From: Erythrobasidium yunnanense
Taxonomy: Eukaryota > Basidiomycota > Cystobasidiomycetes > Erythrobasidiales > Erythrobasidiaceae
Length of the DNA: 64,000 nucleotides
NCBI GenBank assembly: GCA_001600175.1
Contig: BCJC01000002.1
Location: 2,701,111-2,765,110 of the forward strand
Reading direction: 5' to 3'
Below the pieces are notes generated by a model. It saw only the letters and a program-made list of their open reading frames with translations, had not been told where the DNA came from and did no database searches. Shown one piece after another: positions 31,000 to 42,083 of this stretch. How positions within the stretch are numbered: position 1 is the stretch's first letter; each line of letters opens with the position of its first letter. The translations under genes were made by a program, and so were the position numbers.

Positions 31000-31756
31000 C
31001 TAGACCCAGCTGCGACCGTCTTGACCGATGTAGTACTGCCGTTCCTCCAGACTGCGCCGTATATGTATCGATGAAGATCGCGACCTTCGAGCGATGTTGG
31101 CACTATCGATCATCCGTGTAGTAAGCAGGACTTCCGCCTCTGATTCCCAAGAGTCTGCTGCACTTCCGATGGAGCTATCCGATATCTTTGATCGATGACT
31201 CCGCTTGCCGTCTCGCATCCGTACGGGAAGACTGTAGTTATCGAACTCGGTCTGACTCTGAGATCGCTGATGCCTCCAGGTGTCAGAGGGTGTAATAGGG
31301 GATGGTGGGCATGAGCTAGAACAGGAAGATTCGAAACCAGTCGGCGATTTGACAAAGCAGTCTGCAGAAGCGAATGACACGACGCTGTCACTCCTTGGCA
31401 GATCTGTCCTTGATCTGGAAAAGAGGCTCATCCTCCTTGCGTCTCGGTTGTCGCTCTCTTTGTGCCTCCGGCGGAAAGTTGACGATGCCCTAGGTACAGG
31501 GGAAGTAGGAGGAGAGCGTAGAGGTATATGGTGTGGTACGTCCGTCTTCACAGGCTCCGTTAACCAGTCTGGTGTCTGCATGCGGTTGCTTGTGAGCGTG
31601 TTGAGGGCGTGCGGTGGCCGAGAAAGCCGCTTCGCTAGGCGTCTAAACACCTGCATTTCTTGATTTAAAGGTAGTATACGACGTGTAGACTATGCGCCTC
31701 ACCGAAGGCCGCTTCTCCTCGAAGACATGTTCGATGTGACATGGACTTGGCTTCAT
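31000..31756 (-). CDS. Ser/Arg-rich hypothetical protein
   Basis: Two exons joined by a 52-nt intron (GTGAGG...TGCAG) encode about 235 residues. The product starts MKPSPCHIEHVFEEKRPSVF, then RRLAKRLSRPPHALNTL. It is rich in Ser, Arg and Pro, with repeated RRxS/RSxS sites (FRRRHKESDNRDARRMSLFS, RRSRSSSIHIRRSLEERQYY) that look like basophilic-kinase targets. It ends IGQDGRSWV at 31000. No membrane segment or enzyme motif is visible and no family is recognised. Phase-correct splicing supports the start at 31756. Function unknown; probably disordered and phosphorylated (inference). Confidence 0.5.
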
Positions 31757-32345
31757 TGTTCCCTCGTTGATGGAATTCTTCGCGCAATGGAGGATAGATA
31801 GGACGAGAGTATACTTAAGGCAGAGGGATAGCAAGGCAGTAACAGTTCATCGGGCTGATTCGAGGGCACTTTGGGAATTCGAGGCCAGGTCTCTTCTTTC
31901 GCAAGAGGACCTGTTCTTCCTGGCTGTTCCAGCTGAATGCATAGCCCATCCTTTCAAGGAAGAGGGACATGGTCTGCGAAGGGTGGTGTGGCTGCGACTG
32001 AACGCTTCTCAGATGCCGGTCAGCTCCCGACCGAATCTGATTTGGGCTGAGTCTGTCTTCGAAGCAGAGCCGTGTCTTCCGGGGCATACATCAGGGACTG
32101 TGTTGAATGCATCAGTTCTTGAGTGCGTTCGGGCAGGAAGGAACAAGCCTGAAGCTCGAAAGCCGTGAAGTAAGTTGGAGGCAGAAAGCACGAAGTTTGC
32201 ACAGCCAGGATCACAGAGACTCGATGACAACAAGATGCCGTATAGCAAAGGAAGGTATATCCAAGTTAAGCGTAGTTGGCTGAGAGTCTCCGACCTTCAG
32301 AGACTCGCAGTCACGAATTCAGTCAGGAAATTCCCAATAGCTGCC
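31757..32345. other. Intergenic, no supported gene
   Basis: Lies upstream of the Ser/Arg-rich gene and downstream of nitrate reductase. A 133-codon plus-strand frame (31767-32168) was considered and rejected. It should contain the nitrate reductase terminator. Confidence 0.4.
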
Positions 32346-35300
32346 TCAGAATCCGAACATATTCTTTCCTTCCTTGAAGCCAATCTTCTGCAATGCTGGG
32401 ATGGCTCCTTTGGCTATCAAGCCAGGCGGTCCGCACATGAAGACTCCCACTTTATCCTCGTTGGGCTTGTAGAAATGCTCTTCCATCATCTTTTGATCAA
32501 GATGGCCTTCAGAGTACTTCCATTCCTTATCTTCTGGCTTCTTGCTGAGCGTATGCCAGAGCTTGAACTGGTCTTTGTGTTGTTGGGCGTATTCTTCGAG
32601 CTCGTCGACCAGAAGAATGTCATCGTATGACTTGTTGGAATCGATGAACGAGATCTGCGTCTTGTCATCCGTGTTCTTGAGTACAGCATGGATCAGCTGC
32701 CAGATGGGTGTGACTCCCGAGCCGCCAGCTACCAGATTGAGCTTGTCGAAATGGTACTGCTCGCCTTCGATGTCGAAGTTACCGTTGCCCTTGTACGCTA
32801 TCTCGCCGGTAGGGCCATTGATGTCGATGTATTCGCCCTCTTGAAGAGCGTCAAGGTAGTTGCCTGCCAAAAAAAAAAGCCTCAGTAACCTAGCTGACTG
32901 TGATACCTAGCGAGCTCACCCATGGTACCACCGGGAGGGAATGGAGAAGCTCTAGGTAGATAGGTTTTGATGAGGAGATCTAATATGACACGGTCAGTCT
33001 GTGTCGCTGCAGCTAAAAGACTGCCTTACCGAAAGTACCGTCTTCCTCTTCAGGTAGGACCGGCCTCGTAGGCGTATACGGCCGCATCACAACGGCGTCA
33101 TTCCAATGCGAAGCAATCTGGATATGCCCGCCGATATGCAAGCCCAGTTTGCCTGGTGCTCCATCAATTTCAGGGACTTGGAATGTGTATAAGCGTGTAT
33201 CGGTGTTGATCTCCTTGCGCTTAATGAGCTTCGCCGGTAGATATTGGAATGGCTTGAGTGCATACTTCTTCCGTGCGGCCTTGAGTTCCGCTTGCTTCTT
33301 GTCCACTTTCTTCTGATCTTCTTCCAGAGTCTTCATACCCTTCTCGCCTGCAGAACCGATCTTATCAGCAGGCTGATCAACTCAAACATCTGACCGCGAT
33401 GCATACTCAGTTTCCCGATCAACACCTCTTGCGTCTTCTTCTGGGCATATGCATCATGAACAGCGTTGTAGTCTGCCGTCGCTTGTGCAGTAGCTTTTCC
33501 AGCGTAGTTCGTGATAGCAGCTGCTCCACCTGGGTGCCAAGCTAGAACTGAAGTAGCGTCATACACCTTGCCATTCAGGATGATCCAGCAATCCTTCTCC
33601 GTGTTATGCTTCTCCACTTCCTCCAAGGTGAATTCTTTGCTGGTAGATTGCGCTGCATCCGACGCTTTCTGCTTGGCGACTTCTTCTGGCGAAGGCTTCT
33701 GCCATCCACCTTCTGCTCCTCCTGGAGCTATTGGGTGTAAAGCTTGCAATACCGGCTCTCGTGCTCCTTCATCGAACGCTGTATGTAATTTGACTCGGTA
33801 CCATGCATTATTCATCATTCCGGTGTAGTTCCATGTTATGTGCTAAAGACGAATTGATAAGCAGTTAATCGTCAATGCTGGTCAAAGACAGGTTGGCTTA
33901 CTTCTGGCTGACTGTTCTTCGAGGCATCGAAGCATCGAACGACGATCTCTCCGGTCTGACAGAGCTCCCGAATGGGGACTTCGCAATACCAGTGGATCCA
34001 TGTCCAAAACTTCTCGCCGTGTCGCAAAGGAGCGTCCGCAAACGTCTTAAAGCAGTATTTCCAATTCTTCCCGCCATCAAGCGAGATCTCGACACGGTGA
34101 ACTGCGTTTCCTGCTCCGTTGTAGGCGAAGCCTTGCACGCGGTAGCAGCTTGCGAGTGGGTCTTTGTCATTGCGATAGGTGACGTTCGGGTTGTTCGAGA
34201 TGGAGGAAGGAGTGATTGGTATGCTCTCGTCATGTGATGGCCGACATATGACGGATTGCAAGCATTGATCGTTAATCTGCGTGTCTGGATGATGGAAGAA
34301 GAACTTCCCTTCGACCGAGTTCTTGTCGTCCACGAAGGGTGGCATCAACCGGTTATCCCAGATATGATAGTGAGATTCGTTTGGTTTATCGGAAATCCAA
34401 AGCTTCTTCAGCCATCTGCAGTATTGTGGTCAGCTCGAAGACTGTCGGAACAGGATATAGACATACTTGACCTGTCGTCCACCAACATAGCCGGGAATAA
34501 TGGATCGTAATGGGTAGCCATGATCAGGCGACAGTACTCTCCCATTGATTGCTGAAAATATGCATAAGCCATCGAGCTGTATTGAACAAAGTACGTGACC
34601 TTACCGTAGGCTAAAAGGACGTCGTTTCTCGGGTTCATAGCATGAGACAGCGCAATTGAAGTAGCATACTTCCCCTCGCTTGGCTCATCAGCTCCCTCGT
34701 AATGGAGGTACAGCCTGCTTGAGCGTTCCTGACCATCGAAACCGCACTGAAGCAGAAGATCGCGGACCAATACACCCTTCCATTTGCACGTCGAGACTCC
34801 GGACGAAGACCATGTAAAACCAGACGAACGCTTGACCATGTTGACTTCTCCACGTCTGTTTCCATCGCATGCGATCGTGACAGCCAATTCGACGGCAGGC
34901 AGTTTAGCAAGCTCGTCCATAGAGAAACTTCGGCTTTTCGATAGCAGGTCTGGAGGGTCAGAGAAGACTTCAAGAGTGTGAGTCTCCCAGGCCAGCTTAG
35001 GCACAGAACCGTGGTTTCGGACATAGTGAAGCTGGGTAGGGGTGATCATCCCGGCATCAAAGAGCTCGCGGAGATCCGCTTCAGCATTGAGAGGATGCTA
35101 CGATTAAGGCTTAGCGACTGGATTGAACGGGGCGAGAATTGAGCCCACCTTGCCAGTGAGCCTCTTCAAGTGGCTCGTTCTGGGTATCCAGTTATCAGGT
35201 GTGAACTGATCGTCTGTCTGAATCTCGTAGCCTAATTGGCTTGTCCCATCAGATTTCTGCACAGGCGGACCTGGCTCTCCGCTGGCGTTCGTGAACTTGC

Positions 35301-36075
35301 TAATTGCCTTCGCTTCCGCTACGAGGTGATCCATGAATCGCTTCTTCTCTGGTGACATATCGTCTGTAGAGTCTCCATGCTCTGCGCCAGGATCTTCCTC
35401 TCTGTTGGTCTTTTGATCTTGATAGTCAGCTCCGCCCTTGTTGTCATCGTCCTTCTTATCGTCCTTCTTGTCTTTCTCAGACTGCTTGCCATCGTCTCCT
35501 TTCTGTTGTTGCTCCTCCTTCTGCTTCTTCTCCTGTTCTTCCTTCTTCTTGCGCTCCGCTTCCTCCTTGCCGGGCCAGTTTTGTGCCTTCAATTCAGCAT
35601 CCGACACCTGCAGAGAGAAGCGTGCCCATCCATGTTTATCTTCATGTCCAGGCTCGTGACGGAAATTGGGAGTGAGCTTCTTCACGTCCGCTGCACTGAT
35701 GACGACCTTTGGATCTTCGAAGAGCTTCAAGAAGTCCTGACGGACCTTCTCTGGCTGCGAGGCATCGCTAATAGTTTTGCATACGGTATCTCGCTCTTCT
35801 GTGGACAGATTCGACTGCTCATCCAGTACGCTCTGCAGTTCAGCGTACTCGAAGTCGTCGGGATGCGGAGCACCGTCAGCGGGCGCTCCAGAAGTGCCAG
35901 CTCGTCGATTTCCATGAGTGACTGAGTTGTTCAGAGGTCTATGCCTGTTGCGACTGCTGCTCTCATCTGCCAGCTCCTTGTCAGAAGATCCAGTATAGGA
36001 GTCGAGGAGTTTGGTGCGATGCGCCTTTGGCCAGACAGGCCGCTTCAAGTAGTCGCTGTAGTCACTGTCAGCCAT
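32346..36075 (-). CDS. Assimilatory nitrate reductase, NAD(P)H (eukaryotic type)
   Basis: Cytosolic molybdo-flavohaemoprotein reducing nitrate to nitrite. After the N-terminal region the domains are complete. The sulfite-oxidase-like Mo domain has DNWIPRTSHLKRLTG, ITPTQLHYVRNHG, VTIACDGNRRGEVNMVK with the Mo-binding Cys, and SPDHGYPLRSIIPGYVGGRQ. The dimer domain has CYRVQGFAYNGAGNAVHRVE. Cytochrome b5 has EVEKHNTEKDCWIILNGKVY and VLAWHPGGAAAITNYAGKAT with a haem His. The FAD domain has IQIASHWNDAVVMRPYTPTR, and the NAD(P)H domain has LVAGGSGVTPIWQL and VGVFMCGPPGLIAKGAIPAL. It ends KNMFGF at 32346. The region before DNWIPR is unusually long (about 285 residues) and holds a charged run (EEAERKKKEEQEKKQKEEQQ). 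No nitrite reductase or nitrate transporter gene is in this window. Confidence 0.93.
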
Positions 36076-36242
36076 ACTCAGACACTGATTGCGAAGGAAG
36101 AGAACGAGCAACAACGCTGAAGAGCGCAATTACCGGAGACTATTTTGGGAGACTTGCTGTTCCTTGGTGAGATCACTCAGACGTTGAAGTGCGGTTAAAG
36201 CAAGCACAACAACAAGACTGATTTAACGTAAAGAACCGAAAC

Positions 36243-39200
36243 TTATATACGAACGCGCTTCGAAGAGCCGGAATCGCTGACGGTATCGCTGATATCCTTC
36301 CGCTTCGGCACGCGTGATTTCACCACTTCAAGAGACTGTTCCTCTTCGATCTTCTCAAACATATTCACAGCAGCAAGCACACTGCGGCCTTTGATTGGCA
36401 TAGCCTTCTTGGGCCGCATGTCTGCAGCGAGATCGTCCAGAGGTGGGTAGAGCTTGCTCACGCGGGAGCTCAGAGGCTGAGGCTTGCGAAGCTGTGGCAT
36501 AGCTTCTACATCCGTCAAAGAAGCCGCTCGTCGATGGATGCCATCTCGCATGGACGTCGATGGATGCCGAGAGGATAGATGCGAATAGCCATCCCGCTTC
36601 TCGTAGATCTTGCCTTGTGGCTCAGCGCTGCGCGCATAACGTCGTCCTGTTGCTGCAAGGCCACCTGGTACCTGCAAGAAGCTGCCTTCCTCGGTTGATG
36701 TCGATTGACCTCCAGCGCCGATGCGAGAATCTTCTCTGGACAGGAATTCTGAAGGTGCTCTTGACCATACAGAGCTTACAAAGGATGTAGATCGCGCTCG
36801 CTGAGAGGCTTCCTCTTCTTGTTTCTGCACCTTCCTTGCCTGAAGTGCCTCGACTCGCAGCAATATTTTCTCGCTAAAAGAGCAAAGAGTCAGCATGCAA
36901 AATGTGACGGACTACTTGCAACAGTGCACTCACGTGTCCCATTCGCCAAGACAGTCGACAAGTGCCAATTGCTCGTTCTCCAAGAATATCCTGACCACCT
37001 CGTTCCGATCGAAGTCGATGCGTGCAAGCTTTGTCCGTCTCCGCTCATCGATGAAGCATTGTTCCAGATTACGCCAGTCATGTCTCGTCCAGACTGCCAG
37101 TCTATGGCTACCATGCTTCAGACTTCTGCCCGGCAATAAGCTTTGATTGGGTTTTGTATCTTCGCTCTCGACCGAGATGTCCGCTTGACTCGCGTTCTCA
37201 TACGCTTCCGTGTACATGCTGACTTCAAGCTCTGCTTCTTTGAGCAGCTCGTCGAGCACGCGCTCGCCTTCTGGACTGTTTCCAGACTGCTCCGCAAAGT
37301 CCAGACTTTGAGTAGGCCAGTTGCCTTCTTGTACGTACTTGTGGTGTATCTTAAGGATGGCAGCGGCTCGAGCAGCTGCTTTCGGATCATTGCTAGAGAC
37401 TTGCACGACGGTGGACGCGTTGCTGACAGCTGATCCTGCTCGTGAAATTGTTGAACCGGAGCGAGCGCGCTGCGGAGCAGGAGGAGAAATCTGTACGCTT
37501 GTAGTCTCCACTTGGACAGGTTCGATGTCTGATATATCTGGATTGCTGAATGGACGGGATCTTCTGCGTCCAGGAGCCGGACGAGAGTGTTTCGTCAAGG
37601 GTGGAGGTACAAGCCGGGTACGAGGGCGAGCTTCATCGAGGGCGATCGACATATTGCTTGAATCGCCTTCGAGAGAATGATCTGAATATGCAAAATCAGG
37701 TAGTGTCAGCTAGGAAAAAGAGTCAATGCGCACCTGCTTGTGCCAATCCGACTAAATCGGCTTCACTGCTACATCCCTCTACCATTAGCGACGGCATATC
37801 ATCTCCTGGAACGGGCATTAGCACCCTATAGCCTCGACTAGTCACCGAAGCAGACTAACCTTCACTTCCGACAAAGCTGCCAGCTTCTACGAACATAGAA
37901 TCCTCATGCAGGTTCTGCTCGTCTTCGACTGGAGGAACGGATGCTTCGGGATACAATGCGGGACTGCGCGATGCGATAGGGTTTGCGAGAGCATTGGGGC
38001 GGCCTGGCGTGGAGGTAGTAGGCAGCTTGGGCTCTGGCGAAGACGTCGAGCTCGCCAAATCCATGGCAGTCATCCTCTTGGCTGGTGTGGACGAGACCGT
38101 TACAGTGTCTCGTAGTATTTGCTGAGATGTCTGGACCAGTATGCTATCGATGTCGTCGTCACTACCACTTTCTCCTTCCTCGCTTGCTTCAGAACTAGAA
38201 GACGATAGGGTGCTATCGAATCGAGCCTTCTGCTGCTGAGCGAGCTCCTTAGATGGCGAAGGTCTTGCCAAACTTGCCTGAGCATCCTCGTCGTCGCTGT
38301 TTCCATCTAGAGCTTCGAAGCTATGGCATCCGATGGAAGCAGCCACTGATAACGGCGACGAATCGAAGCTGCCCAGCTCGGTGAACGAAAGCTTGCGGCC
38401 TCTGACAACTTGCTCCCTCGGCGTATTAGGCTTCGATCTAACACTCATCGTGCTCGCTGAGGAATAGGAAGCAGATCGACCTCGCCTGACTGTCACATTT
38501 GGCGAAAGCTGAGGGCTGTCAAGCGGTGCCAGAGCTCGCTGAAGAGCTGGCGACTTTCCAAGCAGAGCTGCATTCGGTGTAGACTTGTGCGCGGTTCCAG
38601 AAGGTGATTGCACCGAAGTCTGCTTTGTTCGGGTTCTACCAGCAGCTGAAGAGTCTATGCGAGCTGGGCTCTGCAGCGATCCCGGTGCGCTCAAGCCCGG
38701 TGTTCCGGTAAGCTCCATGGCTTTTGTAGCGTGTCTCGATACTGCTTGGCGTTCTGACTGACTCTGTGTCGCCTGCCTGACGGGTGTTGCAGGCATAATT
38801 ATTGCAGCTGCAAGTGGTGCAGGAGAGGTCTGAAGAGCGTTTATGGCATTAGCTGAATACCAGAAGCTGGCTGAAGGGTTGCTCACATTGCGCAGAGCAG
38901 GCTCCGATTGTCCCTCGATCGGCGACTTGCTGCGATTGATATGAGGGCTGGCTCGAGTAGTCTGAGCTGTTTGTGCTTGCTCGGTGTTCTCCGTTTGCTG
39001 TACAGCGGACATGTCTTCCGACTTCTGAACTTCGACACTGATGCTTGGCCTATGATGATCGATTCGCTGCAAGAGTGATGTTGCCGCATCTTGTTCAGCG
39101 CTGCCGCCTGGCCTACTGCTTGAAATTGAGGGTGAGAGTGCAGGCCGCAGTACGTTCGTCTCTTTTGATTTTGTAGTAGAATGGACGGCTGCCGTACGCA

Positions 39201-41723
39201 GCATCTGCAGTAAAGAAGCTTGGGGTTGAGCTGCATGAGCTTGATTGGGAGTAAGAAGGGGAGAAACCGAGCGCGCAGATCGCAGTCTAGCCGGAGTTGA
39301 GAAGAGGGAAGGGTTGGGCGCGGGCGATACTGGCATTAATGTCTGCGCAAATCCAGCTGGCGTGGGTTGAGGTGAGGTTGATGAGCTGGGAGCTCGAGGG
39401 GATCGATAGGAGCCGGCTATTGCGGCTGCCTTGAGTACTACTTTTGGCGAGGCTTCGGACATTTGAGACAAGGGACTCGGAGATCTCGAGACAGAACGTC
39501 GGATACCCGCCTTGGGCGAAAGTAGACCTTCCAGTTTCGCGAAGGGAGATGCACGGTTCTGTGCGAATGTTACCGGCAATCGGGGTGAGCCTAAGCTGGG
39601 TGATATATGTCGCGCCTGCTCCTCTTGTTGTTGCACCGGAAGAGAAACGTGCACATCCGGCATTGCGGAGCGTCTTGCCGTAGGCAATGCTGTCCTAGAG
39701 TCGGAGACGAACAGGGAAGGCGTGACATCCCTGGGATGGCTCAATGTGCGGGGAATCTTTTCAAGCATATCCGAAGCTCGGGGAGAGGAGGATGGAGCTA
39801 CCACAAGCTCTGGGCCTCTCGTTATACCAACCATCTGGACGAACGAGTCTGCTTCAGGTTGTACGTCTGTATCGCTAGCTACCTGTAGGCGCTTCACCAG
39901 CTTGCCTGCGCGTGGTGTAGACTGAATTGCTGCTGTCAGACCCGATCGCAGGTCATTTCGTGCATACTGATCAGCATGTTCGTATTCTTGAAGCTCTTCT
40001 CGCAGCTCCTGCTCTACCGGATCTTCTGCAGCGACCTCATTCGATGCTGTAGACTCTCGGCTTGCAGGTAGCGGAGGCGGCGAGGAAGGAGGTAATGGAC
40101 TGGTGGTCCGCCGCTCGATCTTGCTTCCTTGTATCGATAAACTGCTTGTGCGCTCACTTGGCTGCGATAGCGCAAGGCTGCCTGCAGAAGGCTGTTCTTG
40201 ATGCACAAAACGCGCCGGTTCTTGACTTCGAAGAGCATGCTGCTCTTGTGCATCCACCTTGTCATTTGTATCCTGGAAACTATCAAGAAAGCTATCCTGT
40301 TCCGTAACGTCGTCCCGCTCCTCTTTGATGATTGGCGGATCCGCATCGTCCCGGTCAACTTCAAGTTGACTACCATCATTCGAAAAGTCTACTGCCATTG
40401 AAACGTCCTCTTCCACTTCTCTGATAGGTATCTGCTGAACACTCCGCTCAAAAGCATCATCCTCGGATTCGGATTCCGAACCAGCTATGGACGAGGAAGC
40501 TTCGCCGCCCTTTGTGAAGTCGTAGACGGGCGGATCGGCTTCTCCTGGTTCTGCCTGAATATCGTCGGCAAGCGGCTGATGCTGGTTGAATAGGCCTTCA
40601 TCCATGTAATTGTCGTGATGACCCTGCGGCTGCTCGACATTTGGATTGTCGTGGAGCCCGTCCAGGATATTCGAGTCGTTTTGATACGTTGATGCATCTT
40701 CTATTTCCATCTGGCTTTGATCCTTGAACCCGCTTTCGCTTTCGTCGGAATCTGCCATTTCTGGATACTCCTCTTTCGCAACTAAATTCGCTCGGCCACT
40801 TTGTACTGCTGTGTAGGCAGCAAGACTGCGACTCCTGCTCCTTTCGCGCTTGACTATGCAACTCCGACTCTTTTCATCCCATTCAAACTCTCCTGCATTC
40901 GGCTTCCGGCGTTTCTTGCTCTTCTGTGATGTAAGAGAGGTGTCCGAGCTACGCGATGCCCGTAATAGAAACTCATCGTCTGAGCCAGATGCGGAAGAGG
41001 CGGAGTCTGAGATCTTGATAACGCGCGGTGGTGATGATCGATAGACTGTCTTGAGCGGCACGGGCTTGATTGCGGACCATACTTCGCCAATTCCAGTTAT
41101 TACGGAGGATGTTCTCGCTCGAGAGCGAGATCTTGCTCTGACTGCTGAAGATGGAGGTGGTGCTGGCTCTTTCGCAGACGTTTTGACTGGTATCTTACTT
41201 GCAGTAGGCCGCGTCTGAGATGACTGTTTAGGGATCTTACTTGTTGTGAGTACTTTTGGCGAACGACGAGGCTGAGAAGTAGATGCTTTGGGCTCCGAAT
41301 CGAAGACGTCGCGCTTGGATGGCACTTTCTTGCGAGGGAGGCGCGACTTCGGCGCAACGAACTCGTCTGTATCCATCACCGCATCTTGAGATACAGCTCT
41401 CTGCTTGCCCTTGTCGACCTTAGCCTTGACGGGTGGCCTTCGTGTCCTGGGGGTCCTCGATGATGCTACCGCAACTGGCGCATAAGGAACCTGAGTAAGC
41501 GGGAAGCGATTAGACTGTATAGCAGCTCACCACTATCTGAGTCATCGCTGCTGTCCTCTGCAGCTTCCTCCTCGTGATTCTGCTGCAGTTCAGGACTCCC
41601 GCTTGTATCGGGCGTCGGAGGGTGCTGTAGCTTGATGGCTTTCGCTTTGCCTTTAGCTTTATGTACAGGCGTAGGCTTTGTATGCCGTTGCTGGCTCTTT
41701 GCTGCTACTACTTTGCTTGACAT
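36243..41723 (-). CDS. Very large disordered protein with conserved C-terminal domain
   Basis: Exon 1 starts MSSKVVAAKSQQRHTKPTPV. A main exon of about 1,180 codons (about 37855-41400) and two C-terminal exons (36930-37652, 36243-36870) follow, joined by introns of about 50-60 nt. Most of the protein is Ser/Pro/Arg-rich with acidic patches and many SP/TP sites (GLLSPKAGIRRSVSRSPSPL). The C-terminal part has an ordered-looking segment: LAVWTRHDWRNLEQCFIDER, IDFDRNEVVRIFLENEQLAL, GEWDTEKILLRVEALQARKV. This looks like a fungal C-terminal domain built around a W-x-x-x-DW motif, but I cannot name it. It ends VSDSGSSKRVRI, a basic tail. Probably nuclear (basic tracts, SP sites; inference). I have assumed one gene because every intron is in phase. 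Confidence 0.62.
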
Positions 41724-42083
41724 TTGCGATCTCTTTTGTTGTTTATCGACGTCTTGTCTTTACGCGTGCGATGTCGATCCAGCGTACAGCAAGCGGCTTC
41801 ACGCGTGTAGCAACGGCAGCATAGAGGCAGCAAGTGATTCCAACTCGAGATGGCGCAAACTCGTAGAGAAGATTGGTCAAGAAGCGAGTCGCGACCGGTT
41901 GACTTCTTTCATAAATTGCGGTTATCCTCTCCGGCGGACGCAGTCACCATGATACCCTACCAATGTACACCTTCGAGAAATGGTAGTAATGATACAAGCT
42001 ATCAAACCTTTCCTTGGCTCCAAAATCTCGCACTTTTCAGGCTTGTCCGAACCTTTCGCTCAGGTTGCTCCTACATTTTACTA
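41724..42083. other. Intergenic, no gene seen
   Basis: Sits between the start of the large disordered gene and the stop of the Cys-rich secreted gene, both on minus. No element was recognised. Confidence 0.4.

Noticed and set aside
31767-32168. 133-codon plus-strand frame (MEFFAQWRIDRTRVYLRQRD...)
   Set aside because: Uneven codon use, no domain, no intron signals, and an open antisense frame of similar quality. Treated as chance in intergenic sequence.
35377-35925. Plus-strand Leu/Val-rich frame
   Set aside because: Antisense of the Lys/Glu-rich N-terminal region of nitrate reductase.
31000-36075. Nitrate assimilation gene cluster
   Set aside because: Only nitrate reductase is present; the two MFS genes in the window are DHA2- and Dal5-type, not nitrate/nitrite porters, and no nitrite reductase was found.
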